Shown: positions 1-4,506 of the stretch, in pieces
Layout: every line of letters starts with the position of its first letter
Numbering within the stretch: position 1 is the first letter of the stretch
Assembly (NCBI GenBank): GCA_025360685.1
Contig: JANYBR010000304.1
Coordinates: forward strand, 1 to 7,211
Source: Pseudomonadota bacterium
Lineage (GTDB): Bacteria; Pseudomonadota; Alphaproteobacteria; Micropepsales; Micropepsaceae
DNA length: 7,211 bases
Direction of reading: 5' to 3'
Notes under the pieces: model-generated
What the model saw: the letters and a program-made list of their open reading frames with translations, nothing else
Told to the model about the DNA's origin: nothing
Databases searched by the model: none
Translations under genes and position numbers: made by a program

Positions 1-2
1 GT

Positions 3-1160
3 GACGAATTACCGAGGGCTGATATCTCGCCGTCCGACTTCTCGACGATCCTCTACACGTCTGGCACGACCGGAAAGCCGAAGGGCGCCGTCGCCACGCA
101 TCGAAATCATGTCACCAACTACATGAACACGCTGCTGGCCGGAGCGATTGCGAAAGGCTTGCTGGGCGACTTCTCGCCGCCAAATTTCAAGGACGCGCCG
201 CAGGCAGGAATCCTGCAAACCTTTCCGTTCTTCCATATCGGCGGAATGAGCGGCCTTTACCTGGCGACCGGAACCGGAGCGAAGGTTGCGCTGATGTACA
301 AGTGGCATCCCGCCGAAGGCGTCGAACTCGTCCAGACGCACCGACTGAACAGCGTCGCCGCCGTGCCGATGGTGGTGCGCCAGCTGCTCGAGCATGCGCG
401 GGTCTCCGGCGCCGATGTCAGTTCTCTCGTCGGCATCGCGTCCGGTGGAGCGTCCGTGCCGCCTGACCTCATTCGCCAGATCGGAAAACAGTTCGAGATG
501 AGAACCTCTCCGTCCAACGGCTATGGCCTGACGGAGACGACGAGTGCGATCATCACCAACAGCGGCATGGACTATCACGCGCAGCCGGACAGCATCGGGC
601 GGCCAGTCGCGACAGCGGACGTGAAGATTGTGGACGACGCCGGTATTGAGCTGGGGGAAGACCAGATCGGCGAGTTGCTGGTTCGCGGCCCGAACGTCAT
701 ATCGGGATACTGGAACAATCCGGAGGCGACCGAGATCGCGTTCGCCGGCGGCTGGTTCCGCACGGGCGATCTGGGTTACCGCGATGCGCGCGGCTTTCAC
801 TATGTTGTTGATCGGAAAAAGGACGTGATCATCCGCGGCGGCGAGAATGTCTATTGCGCCGAAGTCGAAGCGGCGATACTCGAGCACCCGATGGTCAAGG
901 ACGTGGCGGTGATCGGTGTGCCGGACGCCAAATATGGCGAGCAGGTGGCCGCCGTCATCCAGGTGCGCGATGCCGCCAGCTCGGACAATCTTCCGGCCGA
1001 ACTGCAGGCGGCCCTGGGTCGCTCGCTCGCGCAATTCAAGATTCCAACCGCATTCCGGTTGACCGGGTCCGACTTGCCGCGGACGGCCACGGGCAAAGTT
1101 CTGAAGCGAGAATTGCGTGCGCTGTTCGGCGAACATCAGCCAGACGGAAAGCAAGCTTGA
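3..1160 (+). CDS. AMP-forming acyl-CoA synthetase, 5' end missing
   Basis: This is a class I adenylate-forming enzyme that would activate a carboxylic acid with ATP and load it on CoA in the cytoplasm. The frame is open from the left edge, so the first in-frame ATG (123) is internal; 385 residues are present and about 150-180 N-terminal ones are lost. Numbering from the first visible codon, the ATP-binding loop YTSGTTGKPKG sits at 18-28. It is followed by FPFFHIGG, the NGYGLTETT adenine-binding motif, WFRTGDLG, the hinge region DRKKDVIIRGGENVYCAEVE, and PRTATGK with the catalytic lysine at codon 1095-1097. All core motifs visible are intact, so the enzyme should be active. The substrate cannot be read from sequence; the neighbouring PhyH and acyl-CoA carboxylase genes suggest a fatty, branched or cyclic acid. 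It is 150 nt upstream of the next gene on the same strand. Confidence 0.93.
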   Translation, partial: DELPRADISPSDFSTILYTSGTTGKPKGAVATHRNHVTNYMNTLLAGAIAKGLLGDFSPPNFKDAPQAGILQTFPFFHIGGMSGLYLATGTGAKVALMYKWHPAEGVELVQTHRLNSVAAVPMVVRQLLEHARVSGADVSSLVGIASGGASVPPDLIRQIGKQFEMRTSPSNGYGLTETTSAIITNSGMDYHAQPDSIGRPVATADVKIVDDAGIELGEDQIGELLVRGPNVISGYWNNPEATEIAFAGGWFRTGDLGYRDARGFHYVVDRKKDVIIRGGENVYCAEVEAAILEHPMVKDVAVIGVPDAKYGEQVAAVIQVRDAASSDNLPAELQAALGRSLAQFKIPTAFRLTGSDLPRTATGKVLKRELRALFGEHQPDGKQA

Positions 1161-1199
1161 CGTTACGGGTCCGGGACGTCGGCGCCGATCCGTCCACAT

Positions 1200-1219
1200 T
1201 TTGTTGCTGTGCAACCAAA
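1200..1219. repeat. Short hairpin in the spacer after the acyl-CoA synthetase
   Basis: GTTGC at 1203-1207 and GCAAC at 1211-1215 form a perfect 5-bp stem around a TGT loop. The stem can be lengthened by TTT/AAA if C1216 is bulged out. No T-tract follows, so it is not a standard intrinsic terminator. It could be a weak operator or mRNA structure, or chance. Confidence 0.3.
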
Positions 1220-1310
1220 GGGCCGCGTTGCGGTGCGGCTTCAAGCGCGCATAGCATCGCGGTCCGCTCCGGCTGCGCCAAGGTCTGAGTAGGACGCGCC
1301 AGGAGACTGC

Positions 1311-2570
1311 ATGATCACGCTGCCACACCATGTCGAATTCCTGTCCGATGCGTGGCTCGAGGAAGCACGGACCTTCCTTGAACACGAAGTGGCTCGGCGA
1401 ATGGAAAAACTTGGAGACAAGCCGTTTTCCGTCAGCGAGCGCTTCACCCACGCACCGCCGCATCTGAAGTCTCCTGGCGGTGTGGTGAGCTGGAGCCTGC
1501 GCTATGACGGTCAGACTATGACGGTCGCGCGCGATTTCAACGCAGACGCTGATCTCGTGGTCGAGGGCGACTATCAGGCCGCTCTGACGATGGCGCAATT
1601 CGTCGGATTGCTGGCGCCCGGTGCGCAGGAGGCGATGTTCCGCGAAGCCGGCACGGTGTTCGGCAAGGATGCAGTTCGGGTGAGAGGCAGTCTCCAGAAC
1701 GATGCCGTGAGCGAGATGCTATTGCTGCTTCACGATCATATGGGCCGCAGAACAGTCGAGAATCCCGATCTCGCGCATCGCGCGGACCGCCAGGGTCTGT
1801 CGGCCCGCATTCGCGAGATGGAGGAAAAGGGCTATACGATTATCGAGCGCGCGATCTCGCCGCAATTCGCGGACGAGGTGCGCGCGGCAACGCTGCGCGC
1901 GTTGCTGCCGCACCAGTCATTTTCCATGAACTGGATGCTTTATCATGGGCGCGAGTTCGAGCAGCTGATCCAAAATCCCTTGCTCATGACGCTCGTCGAC
2001 GCATCGCTCGGCCGTGGCGCGGTCATCGCTTCATTCAGTTCGATCCGCAAGGGCCCCGGCGCAGGCGTCATTCCCATCCACACCGATTATGCCCACGTGC
2101 CGGAGCCCTATCCGGAATTCGCCATGACCGGGGTTGGGGTATGGGCGCTCGAGGATTGGCGGACAGAGTCGGGACCCACTTGGATCGTTCCGGGGAGCCA
2201 CAAGATGCGCCGCGCGCCACGCCCGGGCGAAGGTCACAATGCAGCCGTGCCGATCGAGATGCCGAAGGGTTCCGTCGTCTACTTCACTCATGGAGTCTGG
2301 CATTGGCAGGGAGATCGTTCGGAACCGGGCGACCGGGTGACGCTACACGCGCATTTCAATCGCGGAATTCTGCGCAGCCTCGAGCCGAAAAAGACCGACG
2401 TCCAGATGCTCCACCGCAACGCGCCTCGACTTGGCGAGATGCTGGGTGAAGACGACTGGTTCGACAAGATGTCCGCGGCCGGCCGGGACTATGTGCGCTT
2501 TGGCTACATGAACAAACTGCACGCTTTCACGGAAAAGCAGAAGCGACTGATTCTGGAAGGCACGAGCTAG
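1311..2570 (+). CDS. SCP2-like domain fused to phytanoyl-CoA hydroxylase-type dioxygenase
   Basis: This 419-residue protein has two parts. Residues about 1-150 look like a sterol-carrier-protein-2 type lipid-binding fold: an N-terminal helix (LSDAWLEEA), a beta-rich stretch, then ADLVVEGDYQAAL and a helical end reaching LLLLHDHMG. Residues about 160-355 are a PhyH-family Fe(II)/2-oxoglutarate oxygenase. The iron facial triad is H257-x-D259 and H331, and R342 is the expected 2-oxoglutarate anchor. The H331-R342 spacing of 11 matches H264/R275 of human phytanoyl-CoA hydroxylase. PGSHK at 294-298 is a typical core motif. The ATG has AGGAGA four bases upstream (1301-1306). The likely reaction is hydroxylation of an acyl-CoA or lipid-like substrate with O2 and 2-oxoglutarate. 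The substrate is unknown, because bacterial PhyH proteins are diverse. The oxygenase call is firm; the SCP2 call is by pattern only. Confidence 0.87.
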   Translation: MITLPHHVEFLSDAWLEEARTFLEHEVARRMEKLGDKPFSVSERFTHAPPHLKSPGGVVSWSLRYDGQTMTVARDFNADADLVVEGDYQAALTMAQFVGLLAPGAQEAMFREAGTVFGKDAVRVRGSLQNDAVSEMLLLLHDHMGRRTVENPDLAHRADRQGLSARIREMEEKGYTIIERAISPQFADEVRAATLRALLPHQSFSMNWMLYHGREFEQLIQNPLLMTLVDASLGRGAVIASFSSIRKGPGAGVIPIHTDYAHVPEPYPEFAMTGVGVWALEDWRTESGPTWIVPGSHKMRRAPRPGEGHNAAVPIEMPKGSVVYFTHGVWHWQGDRSEPGDRVTLHAHFNRGILRSLEPKKTDVQMLHRNAPRLGEMLGEDDWFDKMSAAGRDYVRFGYMNKLHAFTEKQKRLILEGTS

Positions 2571-2593
2571 CGACGCAGCTTGTTGGGGCGTCG
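2571..2593. repeat. 6-bp inverted repeat just after the dioxygenase stop
   Basis: CGACGC at 2571-2576 pairs with GCGTCG at 2588-2593 across an 11-nt loop. It begins at the first base after the TAG stop. There is no T-run behind it, so it is at best a weak or Rho-assisted 3' end or an mRNA-stabilising hairpin. Confidence 0.3.
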
Positions 2594-2655
2594 GGACGTC
2601 AGCCGCATTCGCCGAAACTGACTCATGCAGTCTGCACATTGTCGGGGATCACCAA

Positions 2656-3507
2656 ATGAAGGACTTGTCTGCGAAGACTGCGTTTGTGACCGGGGCGGCG
2701 TCCGGGATTGGACTTGGCATTGCAACCGCGCTTGCCCAGGCAGGTGTGAAGGTGATGCTTTGCGACATCGAAGAGGCTGCACTAAAGACCGCACTGGAAT
2801 CTCTCAGACGCACCAACGCGGACGTGGACAGTGTCAAGGCCGATGTCTCGCTGAAGTCCGAACTTCAGGCGGCAGCCGACGCGACCGTCGCTCGTTACGG
2901 CAAGGTCCACATTCTGGTCAACAATGCCGGTGTCGGCGGCGGTGGTGGTTACGGCCAGTGGTCCGATGCAAGCTGGAATTGGACCCTCGGCGTCAATCTT
3001 ATGTCGGTGATTTGGGGATTTGAGATTTTTGGTCCCTTGATCGAAAAACATGCCGAGGGCGGACAGATTGTATCGACGGCGTCCATTGCCGGACTGATTT
3101 CTGGCGGAGGATCAATCACCTACAATGTGACGAAATATGGTGTGGTGGCACTCTCGGAAGGTCTGCGCGTTTCGCTCGCTCCGCGCGGGATTGGCGTTTC
3201 GGTTCTTTGCCCCGGCTTCATCCGCACGCACATTATGGACTCGGGACGCAATCTTCCATCGCGCTTCGCCGGAAAGGTTGAGAGTCCGCCAGGGGATGCG
3301 CCGACCGTAGAGATCATCAAGATGGTCAGAGACCGCGTCGCGCATGGCATTGACCCTCTCTATGTCGGCGAACTCGTTCGCGAGGGTATCGAGAACGACT
3401 GGCCATACATCTTCACTGACACCGAGTTTGAACCAGCAATCGAGGCACGTTTCTCCGCAATCAAGCAGGGCTTCGACCGGATTCGCACACGCAAGCCCCG
3501 GCGATAA
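2656..3507 (+). CDS. Short-chain dehydrogenase/reductase (classical SDR)
   Basis: This is a 283-residue Rossmann-fold oxidoreductase that would interconvert a hydroxyl and a keto group using NAD(H). The cofactor loop TGAASGIG is at 12-19, and D37 at the end of strand beta-2 (LCDIE) favours NAD over NADP. D63-V64 (KADVS) contacts the adenine ring in this family, NNAG is at 89-92, and the catalytic set is N114, S143, Y156 and K160 (spacing S+13 to Y, YxxxK). CPGFIRT follows the active site. The C-terminal 60 or so residues (VGELVREGIENDWPYIF onward) extend beyond the minimal 250-residue family core and may shape the substrate pocket. GGGGA at 2644-2648 serves as ribosome binding site, 7 nt before the ATG. 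Lying 85 nt after the dioxygenase, it is a natural candidate to oxidise the hydroxylated product; that link is inference. Confidence 0.93.
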   Translation: MKDLSAKTAFVTGAASGIGLGIATALAQAGVKVMLCDIEEAALKTALESLRRTNADVDSVKADVSLKSELQAAADATVARYGKVHILVNNAGVGGGGGYGQWSDASWNWTLGVNLMSVIWGFEIFGPLIEKHAEGGQIVSTASIAGLISGGGSITYNVTKYGVVALSEGLRVSLAPRGIGVSVLCPGFIRTHIMDSGRNLPSRFAGKVESPPGDAPTVEIIKMVRDRVAHGIDPLYVGELVREGIENDWPYIFTDTEFEPAIEARFSAIKQGFDRIRTRKPRR

Positions 3508-3532
3508 AAGCGCGTGCCGTTCGGCCCATCTC

Positions 3533-3570
3533 CGTTGCCCTTGCCTTGCGCGTCGGATGAGGCGGCAACG
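3533..3570. repeat. 7-bp inverted repeat between dehydrogenase and cupin genes
   Basis: CGTTGCC at 3533-3539 is perfectly complementary to GGCAACG at 3564-3570. An inner GCC/GGC pair (3543-3545 with 3561-3563) can extend the stem past a 3-nt bulge, leaving a 15-nt loop. No T-tract follows. It lies 42 nt before the cupin start and could act as an mRNA-processing or attenuating hairpin, or as an operator. Confidence 0.35.
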
Positions 3571-3601
3571 ATGTCCCTGTCCAACTGACGCGAACTCCAA
3601 G

Positions 3602-3607
3602 AGGAGG
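3602..3607 (+). promoter_or_regulatory. Strong Shine-Dalgarno deciding the cupin GTG start
   Basis: AGGAGG, inside GAGGAGGA, ends five bases before the GTG at 3613. It is the best ribosome binding site in the window and supports GTG as the true start. Confidence 0.75.
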
Positions 3608-3612
3608 AACTT

Positions 3613-4167
3613 GTGTCGTCGTTCCGAGATGCAATGCGCCGTGTGGCTACTGGCGACAATGCTGGGGGCAAGTCTGTCGTGATCATCGATGGTGGCCCAT
3701 CGTCTGAGGTTGGCAGCCCGGAACTCGGCGGGTTGTTCGAGATCTGGCAAGATGCTGTCTCTGGATCGCTCGATCCTCGCGACAACAGCGATCTGGGTCC
3801 GAGCCGCCCGATAGTGCGACCGCCTGACGGCAAAATGCAGGTGCGATGGTTTGTGGTCACTCCCTCTCCTGAAGGTGTTCCCAAGTCCAGTCTCGATGAA
3901 GCTGTGCGCGCACGCTTTGCTGCGTATGGGGGCGAACACCACGTAATCGATCAATCGCGCCATCCTGCGATGCACGAGAGCCACTCCACCGACATCATCT
4001 GCCTGCTTCAGGGAGACGTCTCATTGATACTGGAAGACGGTGAGACCCACTTGAAGCCGCGGCAAGTCGTTATCCAACGAGGCACAAATCGCGCATGGCA
4101 GGCCCATGGTGGTCCTGCGCTGTTGCTCGGAGTGCTGATCACTCGCGAACTAAAACGTCACTGCTAG
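3613..4167 (+). CDS. Small cupin-domain protein with altered metal-site motif
   Basis: This 184-residue single-domain cupin starts at GTG, chosen for the AGGAGG five bases upstream and because residues 9-27 (RRVATG through VVIIDG) match the usual N-terminus of this small-cupin type. The beta-barrel core is at about 110-178: MHESHSTDIICLLQGDV at 120-136 is cupin motif 1, and ILEDGETHLKPRQVVIQRG followed by TNRAW makes motif 2. Family members as I know them read GTNHAW here; in this protein the histidine position is R160 (codon CGC at 4090-4092). Motif 1 also differs, with H121 and H124 where HRT-D-T is common. The protein may therefore bind metal differently or not at all and act as a binding or regulatory protein, not an oxygenase. 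No DNA-binding domain is visible. The function is unknown; the gene shares the strand and neighbourhood of the acyl-CoA genes. Confidence 0.85.
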   Translation: MSSFRDAMRRVATGDNAGGKSVVIIDGGPSSEVGSPELGGLFEIWQDAVSGSLDPRDNSDLGPSRPIVRPPDGKMQVRWFVVTPSPEGVPKSSLDEAVRARFAAYGGEHHVIDQSRHPAMHESHSTDIICLLQGDVSLILEDGETHLKPRQVVIQRGTNRAWQAHGGPALLLGVLITRELKRHC

Positions 4168-4277
4168 GGCGCGCAGACCCAGCCATGCACGCCCACCGCG
4201 GCACCGGGGCCACCACGGTCGACCAGGCCATCCATCACGGCTTCGAACTTACTGTTCACGAGCGCAACTCCGCGCAT
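4164..4277 (-). pseudogene. Possible fragment of a minus-strand gene
   Basis: The minus strand is open from 4367 down to a TAG at 4164-4166. From ATG 4277 it encodes 37 residues, including FEAVMDGLVDRGGPGAAVGV, with about three quarters of codons ending in G or C. The text reads like real protein and is reminiscent of the N-terminus of beta-lactamase-fold serine hydrolases, but it stops after HGWVCAP. No Shine-Dalgarno precedes the ATG, and the stop overlaps the end of the cupin gene. It may be the remnant of a gene truncated by recombination, a small gene, or chance. The resemblance is impressionistic. Confidence 0.22.
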
Positions 4278-4506
4278 TGACGGCCCAACAATAGGCAGCC
4301 CAAGCGGAAGTGCCAACGCGCGCACCCTACTTCCGCCTTCCAGCCAGAGTGGACCGTGAAACCACCGCTAAGGACTTTCGTCTTTCGAACTGGCCATAAT
4401 GAGCAATGCGTGCCCGACGTAGGGGATTCATGTGGACGTTTCCGGCGCTTGCGCTGGCATGCCAAGGCAACACATGATCTTTCACTGCAGCTGCCGGGAG
4501 AGCCTG
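4168..4506. other. 339-nt spacer before the carboxylase gene
   Basis: No plus-strand gene is supported here. The left third carries the possible minus-strand fragment. An 8-bp inverted repeat lies at 4304-4336. CTTTCG occurs twice within 4375-4386, and CATAAT at 4395-4400 resembles a -10 box but lacks a good -35 at 16-18 nt. A TAG at 4420-4422 closes the carboxylase frame upstream, so its start must lie after 4422. The long gap fits a separate promoter for the carboxylase, which is not proven. Confidence 0.5.
4304..4336. repeat. 8-bp perfect inverted repeat, 17-nt spacer
   Basis: GCGGAAGT at 4304-4311 and ACTTCCGC at 4329-4336 are exact reverse complements. The outer flanks AA and TT nearly extend the match. 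It could be an operator for a dimeric regulator of the carboxylase gene; no matching regulator is in the window. Confidence 0.3.

Noticed and set aside
854..1288. 144-codon plus-strand frame across the end of the acyl-CoA synthetase
   Set aside because: It overlaps the conserved C-terminal domain of the synthetase in another frame and is Arg/Gly-rich without a domain.
1161..1310. Intrinsic terminator after the acyl-CoA synthetase
   Set aside because: The only hairpin (1200-1219) is short and has no T-run after it.
9..1598. 529-codon open frame on the minus strand
   Set aside because: It lies opposite two genes with intact family motifs and is Arg/His-rich with no recognisable domain. Long antisense frames are common in GC-rich coding DNA.
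3112..3984. 290-codon open frame on the minus strand
   Set aside because: It crosses the dehydrogenase, the spacer and the cupin gene, has no motif, and is explained as a shadow of those genes.
4376..4400. Promoter-like CATAAT with upstream TTTCGT
   Set aside because: The spacing is only 13 nt and the -35 match is poor, so it is noted in the spacer entry and not called as a promoter.
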